Shown: in pieces, positions 46,554 to 57,713 of the stretch
Numbering within the stretch: the stretch's first letter is position 1
Layout of the letters: the number at the start of each line of letters is the position of its first letter
Assembly: GCA_009733575.1 (NCBI GenBank)
Contig: ML769456.1
Location: 1 to 64,000 of the forward strand
Length of the DNA: 64,000 nt
Reading direction: 5' to 3'
From: Gymnopus androsaceus JB14
Taxonomy: Eukaryota; Basidiomycota; Agaricomycetes; Agaricales; Omphalotaceae
The notes under the pieces: generated by a model
What the model was told of the DNA's origin: nothing
The model's input: only the letters and a program-made list of their open reading frames with translations
Database searches by the model: none
Program-made: the position numbers and the translations under genes

Positions 46554-49000
46554 TTACACTGGGGGAAGTGGTGGGTGTATCCATTCATAGAGGCCAGGCC
46601 TTTGTGTTGGATCTTCATGCATAAGTCGTTGTGAGAAATTGTACAAAAGGGTGGATTCACCTCGCATTGAGACGGGCACAAAATCCAACATTGTTTCGCA
46701 TACCACACCACATGAATACAAGTCTGCCTGGAGCGGGGAGAAAAGTCTCCATTTCTCCATCTCTTGAAAGAAAGTCAGACTCAAGTATATGAGAAAATGA
46801 AAGCAGAACACGGACCGGGAGCAGCCCAACCTTCTGTTCCTCGATACCCTTTGACTAATGTCTCGACACCACCCACAAGCATGGCTGAGCCGAAATCTGC
46901 AACCATAAGCCTGCCGTCCTTGTTGAAAAGAAGGTTATCGGGCTTGATGTCACAGTGGGCAATGCAGAGTGAGTGCAGGAATGAGAGACCTTTAGCCAGA
47001 TCGATGCTCATGGAGAATAACTTCCCTCCTATCTCTGCAGTGTGCCCTGGTAGTAGAAAGTCTGCTAAGACCATGAGGAAGGGCATGATGATGAATGTGT
47101 GGCATTCATGAGATATGAGGGCCAGTAGTGGAACCACATTGGGCGCTTTGCACTGACAAAGGAAAGAGATTTCGGTGGAGGAACTAGGTACCTTTTTGGC
47201 AACAATAAGCCCAGAAGGACCTTTCCCTAGATACACATTTGAGTGTTGCTATATCAACTGAATATCAGATAGATATACGGGTGCAGAGGTCATTTTACGC
47301 ACATAGAGAGGGTTTACCAAAAGATAACCAGCCTCCTATGATGTACTCTCAGTAGCCTGCCTTTTGGAGGTGGGTTCACTTGAAGGGTCCGGTTCAGATC
47401 GAGACTTCCTTTTTCCTCCTTGACTTGCGTCTCTATCTCTTGGATTCGGCCCTTGCCCCGCGCCACCATTGTTACCACTACCACTGCTGTTGGTAGCACC
47501 ACCGCCACCAGTTTTGAGCATTGAGGTAGGAGATGGTGTATACCTCATAATTTTCTTCGTAGCATCTGATAGAAAGTCATTCCAGTGGGGTTATGATCGG
47601 ATATATTGTAGAGCAGAGTGAGATAGGATAAAGCATCCTTCATCTCAATAAGATCCAACTCAATATCTACGGACCGGACCTGGAAACGAAAGTTCAAGAA
47701 ACAATAACGCAAGAAAAGAGCAGACGCACCCAGCCTGATTTCGATAGATACAAGCCATACATAGTGGTTTTCATGTTGAGATCATTGTATATACACGGCA
47801 GTATATAGAGGTCCATTGAGGCTTGGGGGGCAATACTGATGAGCTGCACCATGGAGGCCCCCTGCAGAAACATTCTAAATCTGTCATCCCCATTGGCAGA
47901 GTATGTTTCGATCAAAGCAAGAAGCTGATAGCCTCGCCTAATCATGAAGTCAGATTTTGGTGTATATCTTTTATACTGCATGAGGGAACAGTCTGAAGAT
48001 TTCTTGGGTAGCAAGTATAGCCATGATTGAGTGGAGAAAGTGCTGTGGTGAGTAGATCAGTTAAAATGGAAGACAACAAGCCTCAAAGTATATCATACAT
48101 GGTAGGCTGGAGGTCTGCAGAACAGTAATCACACTTCTTAAGTGCGGCGTTGACACTGATGAAGTATGAGGCAATGGTGGCTTCCCTTCCCCCATCCTTA
48201 TACACATCTGCATGTGTGCTGCATGGCGGACTAAGCAGATGAATATAACTATAGCTCTCTGCGTTGATGGAGGAGTCGTTCTGACCCAATCCTTCAGGAA
48301 AGTCACCGTCAGAGGTTGTGTAGGTGTTGTTGACGTTTGGTGGGAGAAGGCTCGATATCCTTTGGTGATCCTAAGAACAGGGTATCATCAAAACGAAAAT
48401 CAGCAACAGGAGAGATGAATGGTCGGACTTTCTCATTTATCCATCTCGGTGTCAACAGATCTTGTAGAAACTTTAATGCCTGTTCTTTCTCCTGTGGATA
48501 GTCTAGATCTGGACCTAGTGCCGCTTCTGTTGAGTTGGAGGTCCTTCTCATAGTTATTGTCGCGCTCTGGACTCGAGTCGTCTGATAGCGATAATAGTCC
48601 ATGTCTATGTCTGTGGAAGGATTTATCAATAGATGGACAAATGAGAATAATGCACTGACTCTGAAAACTCTTTCGAGGGATAAGCAAATAAACCTGTAAT
48701 ACCCCGTCAATGGCATAAGATGATAGTGGAAATCTTTGGAACATGGAAGTAATAGTGCCCGAATCTCTTGCTTTCTCGATCTCGAGGTTCCCTTCTTCCT
48801 CTTTCTTTAATGCCGCTTCAAGTGGCACGGTAGAGTTTAGCAAGTGTCGTGTCACTATTTCGCAACACCTGGAGGTGCTTTGCCACAATAGTCGCAATTA
48901 CATCCTTGATAAAAACGCCGGGGTCAAATACGAGGTGATCGAAGGATACAACGCAGCTGGCTGGTTCGATGCTGTAAATCGAGTAGCCTACTGTGGCCAT
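46554..49000 (-). pseudogene. Crinkler-type header fused to protein kinase; frame-broken
   Basis: From 49000 leftward: an N-terminal ubiquitin-like header (FIKDVIATIVAKHL, TTLAKLYRA, PLEAALKKEEE, DGVLQVYLLIPRK) like Crinkler/RHS-type effectors; a middle domain (KFLQDLLTPRWINEK, HLLSPPCSTHADVY, ALIETYSANGDDRFRMFLQG); and a kinase domain. The kinase has SNVYLGKGPSGLIVAKK (Gly-rich loop and Lys), AHCDIKPDNLLF (HCD replacing HRD, catalytic Asp kept), VADFGSA (DFG) and EDPTQRPGL. Header-plus-kinase proteins are known in fungi and oomycetes. Frame breaks occur at LYRA/VPLE (about 48835), at SDHN/HWND beside a CCCC run (about 47588), and before YIIGGWLSFG (about 47345). It is either a decaying gene or error-bearing. 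Function unknown. Confidence 0.6.
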
Positions 49001-49097
49001 ATCGGGACGGATGTGAGCCTGAAGCGCCCATGGGCGCCAATTGCGATATTATTATTATTATTATGTTTTTTTCTTCTGGCAGTACTTGAACTACATA

Positions 49098-49292
49098 CAT
49101 AACGATCAGAACTTGCTCCCAATTTTACAAGAAGGATTCGGCAGTAAAAGGGTTATGCCTTCCTCCAAAGCACTCGCTTGGAGTCGCTCCTACCTCTATA
49201 CACAATCCATGGCTGAGCCAGTTTGTTTGTCATGATGACTCCGCTTCGAAAAGGATAAGGAATGCGTAGCCGCGAATGTGAGCTTTGCCATG
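49098..49292. repeat. ~190 bp direct repeat, right copy
   Basis: Partner of 45675-45862. The two copies bracket the Crinkler-kinase gene exactly, so the 3.4 kb between them may have arrived or been duplicated as a unit. Confidence 0.7.
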
Positions 49293-49549
49293 TGTTCTAC
49301 AGCAGTTCAATGATCGCAAGGTCCTCATTTCAATGATTTCGGTTAATTTTGGCTGAGGGAGAGAATCAGGGATGGTGCATAAGTGTACGCTTCAAGTTAC
49401 AAGGAAGTATCTCAATGCTTCATTAAGGTTTCATATAGTAAGTGACACAAATCAGTGCAAGTGACAAAATGTAGGTAGAAAAAGTACATGTATACATGTA
49501 TACTAACTGTGAATGTAATCTCTTGAAGTAGAAGGTAAAGGAATGTAAC

Positions 49550-50893
49550 TCATACTACTGGCAACGTTTTTGCCCATTCGGATATCTCCCTCTGCTTTTC
49601 AGGCAACTGATCAACAAAGCGGACTTTTACCCTTGTGTACCTGGACGTTATCACATGGAGAAGTTCCATGGTGTCAATCTTTCCCTCCTCCATCACTCCT
49701 TCAACGGCCTCTGTCTCTCTGCCACTTCCCTTGATAGTGGCCTCAGAACCCTCTGCCATGTGCCGATTGTCCTGGCGGGCAGCTCTTTCAGCTCGTCCAC
49801 CAGTGTCCTTTTGAGGATGATAGCCATAGACAACCTGTTCTTTAGGCGGCCGGGAAGGAGGTATCTGTTTCTGGAGATTCTTGCCCCAGTTGTACAGTGC
49901 TGCAGCGCCGAATCGACAATGAAGAAGGAAAGGAGAAGGAAAAGGTTTTGTGGTGGAGTTTTGGAAGGCACCGTCAACGTTGTTGGGCCCATAGTCGCTT
50001 TCAACCTTGCCATCCGGGTCGTGGAGATATTGATAGGTGTATCGCAAGTTAGGGGGATAAGAAGTGTGTGCGGCTAGAGTACGCGTCGGAGCAGATGGAA
50101 TCTCATCGATGGCGAGAATGTGATTCGGGGTCTGTGAAGAACATAAGCACCAAGGAATAGTAAGATAAATAAAAATTGAATGACCTTTATGACACCGACT
50201 TCATTTCTGTCAAACGAGCCATGAAATTCTTTATCGCCACAGAATCCATTTCGAATATCATCAATACTTTCCATGTCTATGACTCCTTCGTCACCTTCAA
50301 AGCCTGGGCGCTCATCTATTAGTTGCTGGAGCCACTATAATGGAACTTAGTATCGGATGATTCACAAAAGCCTTCAAACACATACTTGATCACCTCGAGC
50401 AAAAGGTATTGTGTGTATGGCTTGCGTGTTGCCCCAGTGATTTTTGAGCTTGAACACCGACACGGCATCTCTGCTATAGATACCATTGACAAACTCGATG
50501 TTCCGATTGGACTGGCTTCCGCCCCACTGGCTGCGAGGCAGCACAATTTCTTGGTCAGCTCGGAGAGCTGCTCGTGCGGTTTTATCTATAATAATGGCTG
50601 CAAATAACATTGAGAAACACAGATGCTTCAGAAAGTTGCCACTCACCAGGGTTAAATATGTAAACAGCCTGGTCTTCAAGCTGACTGTCATCGGCAACTA
50701 GCTGATTCTGAGGCGCGAGGGTGATAGATCCATCCAACGCTGTTACTGTGTAAGCAATGAAACGTAGATATTTTGCCGGCTTTAAGCAATTAGCCCGGAT
50801 GCGGTACAACGGGATTTCGAGATACAACGCATCTGGATCGGTAGGTACAGACTCGATGAATAGCCAGATGTGTCCAGTGGGAGGCGAGCACAT
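49550..50893 (-). CDS. HNH-nuclease-domain protein (HNH_2-like)
   Basis: Four exons starting MCSPPTGHIWLFIESVP. After an N-terminal domain (ALYLEIPLYRI, KPAKYLRFIAYTV) the nuclease region reads AIHTIPFARGDQWLQQLI, then ESIDDIRNGFCGDKEFHGSFD, then VIKTPNHILAIDEIP. The His of IHTIP, the Asn of RNG and the His of EFHGSFD sit at the positions of the HNH triad, as in a large agaric family. The usual Cys/Thr-Gly pair before IHTIP is not clear here. A C-terminal tail (YTYQYLHDPDG, SPFLLHCRFGAAALYNWGKN) completes the family form. Introns are in phase; the third donor is GTCATT, weak. The biological role of these fungal HNH proteins is not established. Confidence 0.75.
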
Positions 50894-52217
50894 CCTTGCC
50901 TCAACCTTGTCACCTGTAGGTCCAAGTAGTGCAGCAAAAAATGCACGTCGTACTGGCCAGCTGCAGGCCAGGATTCGAGATGGCCAGCGTTGAAATTGGT
51001 AAGTTATGAGATGATGTTATGTGGGCGCTTATTTACGCTTTCCTTCAAATTACCAAGCTCCATCCCATCGAGTGAACGAACATTTTCCTTGCACAGACTT
51101 GGACATCACGTTGGTTTTCATTTATGCAGTGGTCTCAGGCTCTGTAAAGGCTCCAGGTCCTATACCCTTGACTGCAACTGTTTCCTGCTCCGGAATCCGG
51201 ATCCCACCTATAAGAGTCAGTTCGGCAACCAGAATCTGGCCAGATTCTTACGCCTTGTTACCATAGATGGTAATCAGATTTTGGACAAGCGCCCTTCGTT
51301 CTTTCATTCATACTACTCCTTCCTCTCATAGAATGACAGTAAAATAGTGGTAAATCACTACTCGCATTCTTCTGAGCCTTTTTGTGTCAAAATTAGGCTG
51401 GTGGGGACGCATTGTACAGCGGAGACAGGCAAGATTTCGTTGAAATCTGATTACCATCTACGGTAACTAGCCGTAAGAATCTAGCCAGATTCCTGTTGCC
51501 GAACTGACTCTAAGTACTGGCGTGCTAAAATGCACCAAAAAAATCGCTTTGGAATACTTACCGAGTTTTACTTTTTTTTTTTGCATTATTCGGAAACGGA
51601 ATTTCGGGTATGGAGTGAATACGGATATTCATGCACCATACGGCCACTGCAGTGTTCAACGTTGCCGATTTTTGTATCCTTTCAATCTCCTTTCGGGTCC
51701 CAAGTAGCACAGGTCTTCGGGAATCGGTGGCCCTTCTGAATCAAATCCTTCAAACCATGGACAACTTTCAGAAGAGGCTAAAGTCCGAGTCCTTGTCAAC
51801 TTGAATGTCGTTCTCCTCAGCTTGACTTGCTTTCAGAACTTATCAGAAGTGTTCTCGCGTTAGCTAGACAGGTATGGAGGTTAAACTCCGGTGCAGAGTA
51901 CTACTACGATCATAATCGATGTGCAAAACCTGTACATATCACAATCTCTCTCAAATTGCTTGTCTATTCTAACCTACAGTATAATTTTGCTAAATTATGC
52001 TCTGCCCTGCTGCGAGCGTCTGTCTCCTAAAATAGTTCCCCAAATGGAGAAACGCTGGTCCGGATCGGGTCTAGAATTAAAATTTCCGTTCCTGCGGCCA
52101 ACCTGCGTCAACCGAAACTCTAGCGAGTGGTCGCGAGAAGGTACCCGCATTGCGCAACGAACGGGTTTAGAATGGATAAGGGTCATGAAGGGTCATGAGT
52201 AATCCCTGCTCTTCGCC
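50894..52217. other. Gene-free 1.3 kb holding an inverted repeat
   Basis: No gene model works. It contains the inverted repeat described at 51208-51516 and AT-rich tracts (a run of Ts near 51570). Confidence 0.5.
51208..51516. mobile_element. ~309 bp element with ~80 bp imperfect inverted arms
   Basis: The left arm (about 51208-51285: AGAGTCAGTTCGGCAAC, AATCTGGCCAGATTCTTACG, GATGGTAATCAGATT) is the reverse complement of the right arm (about 51438-51514) with scattered mismatches. The 145-150 base centre has no ORF. It looks like a MITE or foldback element; no clear target duplication was found. Confidence 0.65.
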
Positions 52218-54560
52218 ATGTCGTCCAAAGAAGAACAGGAAGTAATCATGACAGAGGAGACGAAGGAAATGCCTCTGTGGAGAACGATTTGCATTATTGC
52301 GACATGCACCTTGGCCATGGTAGCAAATGTATGTTTTCATTCTGGTTTATACCGATGGATTTTACTGAGCTTTCTTTCGTGCCAGATATCAAGTAACTCG
52401 GCTGTCTCGATATCGCTACCGACTATGGAAGAAGATCTCGATATTCCTGTAGCTAAAATAGTCTCCTATAGGCATACAACATATACTGACGATCCGGATG
52501 TTAGGTTGCAGCACTCGATTGGGTCGTGGCCGCGTATCCTTTGAGTAACGGATGTCTTCTGTTATTATTCGGTCGACTGGCAGATCTATACGGAAGGAAA
52601 CTGATGTTCTTACTGGGCTCCGCATGGCTTCTCGTATTCACGCTCGGCTGTTCATTCGCTCAAGGTAACTACCCTTATCTACGAGACACCTCCCCCACTA
52701 ATTTTTGTCCTTGCAGATCCCGACACCCTTGACATACTTCGAGGTTTTCAAGGCCTTGGCGGTGCAGCTACGATTCCTGCGTGTGTGGGTTGCAACGGAT
52801 TTACTTGACGAATGACTTGCTGAACTACATTTATTTACAGTTGGGTATTCTAGCTCATTCATTCCCACCTGGTAAAGCTCGTGCGATAGCATTCGCTACC
52901 TTTGCTGCTGGCGCTCCATTAGGCGGAGGAGCCGGCGTAGTCCTAGGAGGATTATTGACCGAACTTACGCCGTGAGTATCACCTTTCTACATCGTGCTAT
53001 TGGCTTATAGTGCACTGCTATAGACAATCCTGGCGATCCCCTTTCTATCTGGGCTGCGTAAGTCGCCTTATCTTCATTGGATCATCTGGCTTAAATCGTA
53101 TAGGGGATTACTGTTCTAGCGATGATTGGCGCTATCTTTTCTTTCGAACGAGACCAACCTTCGAAAGAGGTGGATCGCCGCGTAGATTGGATTGGTGCTT
53201 CATTAGTTACCTCCGGTCTAGTTCTCATCGTTTTTGTCCTTGGGCAAGGAGAGGTCGCGCCGGAACAGTGGGCGACACCTTGTAAGCCTCGTACCACTCC
53301 AAAATAAATAAAAAAATCTATACTCATTAATTCGTCCAGATATTATCGCCCTCCTCATCATCGGAGTCATTCTTGTGCTAACGTTTATCGTATGGCAATA
53401 CCATCTGGAACGGGTACAAAACGCTACATATCAAAACACACCCTACCCGAGTCCACATTCGCGTTTCCTATCCCTGTCACAACTTGTCTTGAGATGGCTT
53501 CCATCCCCGCCACCAATCATGAAAATGTCATTGTGGACAAGGGCTCATGGACGTGTAGCAGTTGTATTCTGTGTTGCCTTCTTGAACTGGTGTTGCTTCC
53601 AGGGTTGGACGTATTGGGTTATAGTGAGTGTCTGCATTCATTAATTCATTACCTTTCGATTTATGAATTGGTCTCTCTAGTTGTACTATCAGAACTATGT
53701 CGGATATAGTCCATTGCGTACCACAGTCCGCATGGTTCCGATGTTCGTCACTGGGCTACTGTGCAATGCGTTTGTTGCTCTGTTCGTCGGTCATGTCCCG
53801 ATGACCATTCTAGTTGGTATGTTTGTCGTCGTCTTGTTCTTCGTATATGCATTCAGTGCTCATACAAATTTTCCTTAGCATGCGGAACCGCTCTAACAGG
53901 GTGCTCCGCCCTCCTATTTGCTGTAATCAATCCAAATGCAGCATACTGGGCGTACGGATTCCCATCTGCCATCATCGCTGTCGTCGGAGCAGACTTTGTC
54001 TTTGCATGCGGGACGATGTACGTTGCCAAAAATTGTCTTCCGCATGAACAAAGTGTCGGTGGTGCAGTTTTCCAGACTATGACCCAGGTAATATCTACTT
54101 GACGTATAAAGTTGAATACTCATATTGGTCTTTAGATCGGAACAGCACTAGGTGTAACAGTCTCGACGGTCGTGTATGATCGTGTGCTGGCTTCGCGGGC
54201 AGCTGATAATGGAATCACCGTTTCGAGCTCGACTGGATCGGACGAACCTCAGTGGTTGACGCTGCCTGCGTACAAGGCAGCACAATGGAGCTGCTTCGCG
54301 TTTGGCATGTGTGGTGATTATCTTGTGCGTATATGTCTTGACGACGATACTAACGTGTCCACTTCACAGCGTGCGCCCTGACGATCATCTTCCTACGTGT
54401 AGGCGTTATTGGCCATCGAGATACACCTTCCAGATCGCCGACGCTGGCTGAGGACATGGAAGACCAGAACACTGTGACGGGTAGTGCACGGGGAAGCGAC
54501 GCCGAGAAAGAGCGAGAGAAAGGGGAAGAGGAGAAGAATAAAAAAGAAAACACGGTTTGA
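52218..54560 (+). CDS. MFS transporter, DHA2-type (14-TM drug:H+ antiporter-like), intact copy
   Basis: Twelve exons splice in phase from ATG 52218 to TGA at 54558-54560. The sequence has TLAMVANISSNSAVSISLPT (TM1), LDWVVAAYPLSNGCLLLLFG and GRLADLYGRK (MFS motif A). Motif C-like GAPLGGGAGVVLGGLLTELT and QSWRSPFYLGC follow. Later TM segments include LVTSGLVLIVFVLGQGE, IIALLIIGVILVLTFIVWQY, VPMFVTGLLCNAFVALFVG and ALGVTVSTVVYDRV. The acidic tail ends KKENTV. The fold and motifs fit fungal multidrug or toxin exporters. A near-identical inverted copy lies at 60241-62556, and similarity, introns included, starts at the ATG and stops at the end of the coding region. Confidence 0.85.
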
Positions 54561-54793
54561 TAAGAGTTGAGAATAGTACTTAATGAATCTTAGAGTAACG
54601 TTCATCATATAGCACATACTGTATTTCTGCCTTATTTGACATATTCTCGACGATGCATGGCGGTAAATTCCAGCTTCGAGAATGAAATCGAAAATTGTTT
54701 CAGGCCAGAATTTCTTGTCGTCCAATCACACAGATAGTCACGCTTTCCTCAAACCTTTCTATTCCGCAATAAAAGTTATATGTACTAAATCGC

Positions 54794-55794
54794 TCAAACA
54801 CTCCACCACCACCTACCCATTGGCATCACCGAGTACCCAAATCCTAGCACACCGACCAAGTACGCAGCAATAACCGCACCTTTCCTTCCCTCACCCTCTC
54901 CCAACTGCACGTCTCCAGCAAAGTCAGGGAAGCCCATAACATTACAAAAAACATGAGCCGTTATGGGCACGAAGATTGAGTTTTGTGTTTGCAGGAATAG
55001 ATAAGCGCACAGTGCACCGAATAGCGTTGTATACAGCATTTGGAACGCTAAGAGATGAATCAAGCTGAAACTCAACTAAAACACGAAAACAGGCGATAGC
55101 ACTCACCAGAACTTAATAAAGCGCGTTTCAAAGCTGCGGCCGTCCTTCCGTAGCGATTGTACGTGTCCCAAGCGTGATGCAGGTGCGCCACTCCGAAATT
55201 TAGAGGAGTCGTGAGGACAAGTCCTGCTCGAGACGAAGCCAGTTCCGGAGACAGGAGGTATACTGCAAGCACGCAGGCTCGGAATACAATTTCCTCTGTT
55301 ATTGGTGCGACGACATAGTTTCTAACACCAGGCCAATTACATAAACGGGCCTCCGCACGCGCTCTGAGGCTTCCACGCCATTGGTTTCGCGGAGAAAAAG
55401 GAAGGTACGATGCGTAGAGTGGTCCTAAGAAGAGGAGAGGCGTGACTAGGTGCGGAGCTAGCGCATAGCGCAGGGATGAAAGGGATGTTGGGAAAGATGG
55501 CCAGAGACCCAGCAGGGTCAAAGCATTTGGGATAGATTCGACCACCCAACATATTATGGCGACGCATACGACCGTAGCAATGGATACAGCAGCTACTCGA
55601 GCTTTTATAACATCTGGATCGTCTCTCCAGCGCTCATTTTGTTCTCGCAGCCGTTCTGATTTGGAATCTATTACCTTGGGCTGAGCACTGAACACAAGCC
55701 GTGCCTCTTTCGAGACGTATATTGACCCGACGTACACGCTGGCGAACACAAGCCCGAGAATATGCGCTGTTTGCGGTGAAAGGGTGACTTCCAT
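54794..55794 (-). CDS. RCE1: CAAX prenyl protease 2
   Basis: Two exons (55794-55107, 55047-54794) give 313 residues. I chose MEVTLSPQTAHILGLVF (55794) because it begins with TM1; an upstream in-frame ATG exists at 55962. The ABI/CPBP-type active site is complete: ITEEIVFRACVL (EExxxR), LNFGVAHLHHAWDTY (FxxxH) and ITAHVFCNVMGFP (HxxxN). Rce1 cuts the last three residues from prenylated CAAX proteins such as Ras at the ER membrane. It is the middle of five genes between the inverted MFS copies. Confidence 0.92.
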
Positions 55795-56007
55795 GGTGAG
55801 CCCGAGAGTGAGAGGGGGACGCGATGGTGGTTGAAGAGAGAGAAGACAATAAGGCTTTAGACAATAACAATCTCGCATCTCATCAATTGCGATCAAAGCG
55901 ACCATTACCAACTTGCTCGAGTTGTGCCCGAGTATAATAAGTACGATACGATGCATTTCCATTTGTACATTACATGAACTTTTCTTAAATAAGACTCCGC
56001 TCTTTTC

Positions 56008-57580
56008 TCAATCATCGTACTTGCCCTTTCCACCATCAAAGTTGCTACCAACTTTCGCCAAAAGGAATTCTCCATAAACCGTTGGCTTGTATTCCTTGAC
56101 ATTGACCGCCGATTCTTCCTTTTCTTGGGTCCGAAGAGCTGCATCTAGAGGCTTGACTAGAGCGTTGAAGTTTGGTTCAAAGAAGAACGGGACCCTGAAT
56201 GAAGTAGGAACGAAACGAAACAAAAGTCATTGAGTCCGACTGTATTATCGAGACAGAGCAACAAGGAAAGATTTGGATGCTCACGAAACGCTATACATAG
56301 TAAGAACCAAGTTAGACTGTATCACACTAGAATATCAGACAAAATCTCACCGGTAATTGCTCCCTCGATGTACAACACGATGCAGAGTGGATTTGTACAA
56401 GCCATTTGACCATATCTCCCACACTAGATCCAGTGCTCAACTTGGGAAACGATACTTTTCAAGACAAAGAGACTCACTTTCACCGATATTACAGACAACG
56501 CAACCCGCTACAGGATCAGCAGTTATCCATACGCCTTCTTCATCACCTTGTTCAGCAGGGAGCCCAGAGAGATCAGGACCAGCGCCAGAGCGTCGTAGGA
56601 ATACCTGCAGAGCATTAGGTGTAGGGTCTGCATGGAGGAATCTACACGAAATTTAGCTGGTTCGGCGCAATCGTATGACATGGAACCAAGTGCGTACGTT
56701 AAGCAGCCATAGTCTCTACATTCAGAAGAATCGTCAACTGGAGTATCAATGGTCAGGAAGAGACAAGGATACATACTTGTGAGCACCACACGAGAACCCA
56801 TCATGATCATTGGGTAGTGGAGGATATCCTAAGTAGTTTCAATCGAACAAGTGATTAGCGGCGATCCAGAAGCAAAGTTAACCCAAGCACTCGAAACCTA
56901 TCGCTCGCATAACCCAAAAGCTATCATCGACGTTCTGGCGGAGGTCTTTCCATTCGTCCTCAGTCATTCCGAGCCCTGCTGCCATCCTAAGTAGTATCAG
57001 TAAATTCATTCGTGAAATTAAGGAAAGAGACGCACGCTTCCATGACAATCAGGCCCAGGGTCTTCATCTTCTCCACCCAAGCTTCGTACTTTTCCCGGAA
57101 TTGGGGTACTGTGGGCCATTGATTCTCTCCCCATAATGGTTTTGTCTTATCGGGATTCTCAACAGGACGATAAAAGTCGATGCCTTCGTGGTTGTCTGCC
57201 TTGCCATTCGTTACATTCTCTTTAAGCCTTGCATAGCCTATCGATAGAAAGTCGGATATACTACACATACGATTAAGACTCTAAGACTACGCACCCCGAG
57301 CATGATCCTGAATACTCAAAGAAATTTTATCCTTCTCCTCTTGTGGAGAGTTGAAGAATTCCCTAGCTAATTCTGTGAGCTCTTCTGGCTCTCGTGGATC
57401 TACAATAGCAGAGATATCGAGATAGAAAAAGCCGAAATCTCTACAGGCAGCGTGAATCGCAGCGGACACGGCAGCCCTTTGACTTTCAACTTTAGGAGAG
57501 GCTTGGAGGAAATAAGGTGAGATGTTGATGATAGGTAGTGAGAGCGAAGGCTTTGAGCCGTTCGTTTGAGGAGAGACCAT
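56008..57580 (-). CDS. 2-oxoglutarate/Fe(II)-dependent oxygenase (isopenicillin-N-synthase-like)
   Basis: The start MVSPQTNGSKPSLSLPIINI (57580) fits the family; a longer in-frame N-terminus exists upstream. The DIOX_N part (AIHAACRDFGFFYL, ELAREFFNSPQEEKDKI, KPLWGENQWP) precedes the catalytic jelly roll: FSCGAHKDYGCLTFL (HxD Fe ligands), GVWITADPVAGCVVCNIGE and STLHRVVHRGSNYRVSVPFF (third Fe His, and R-x-S 2-oxoglutarate site). Such enzymes oxidise small molecules, and in fungi many act in secondary metabolism or gibberellin-like chemistry. Substrate cannot be told. It has several short introns. Confidence 0.87.
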
Positions 57581-57713
57581 GGGTGAACGTTGATAAGATA
57601 AATAAGCGCCGGAAGCGTCCCTGAAAGACGCGAAGAAATACCATTCAAAAGTGCTACCCATGAAGACCCCAACTACAATAACCAGACAATAATTAAATGC
57701 GATTACATCCATG

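Noticed and set aside
49025..49070. ATT microsatellite as an origin or regulatory site
   Set aside because: A short simple repeat (ATTATT) with no other supporting signal.
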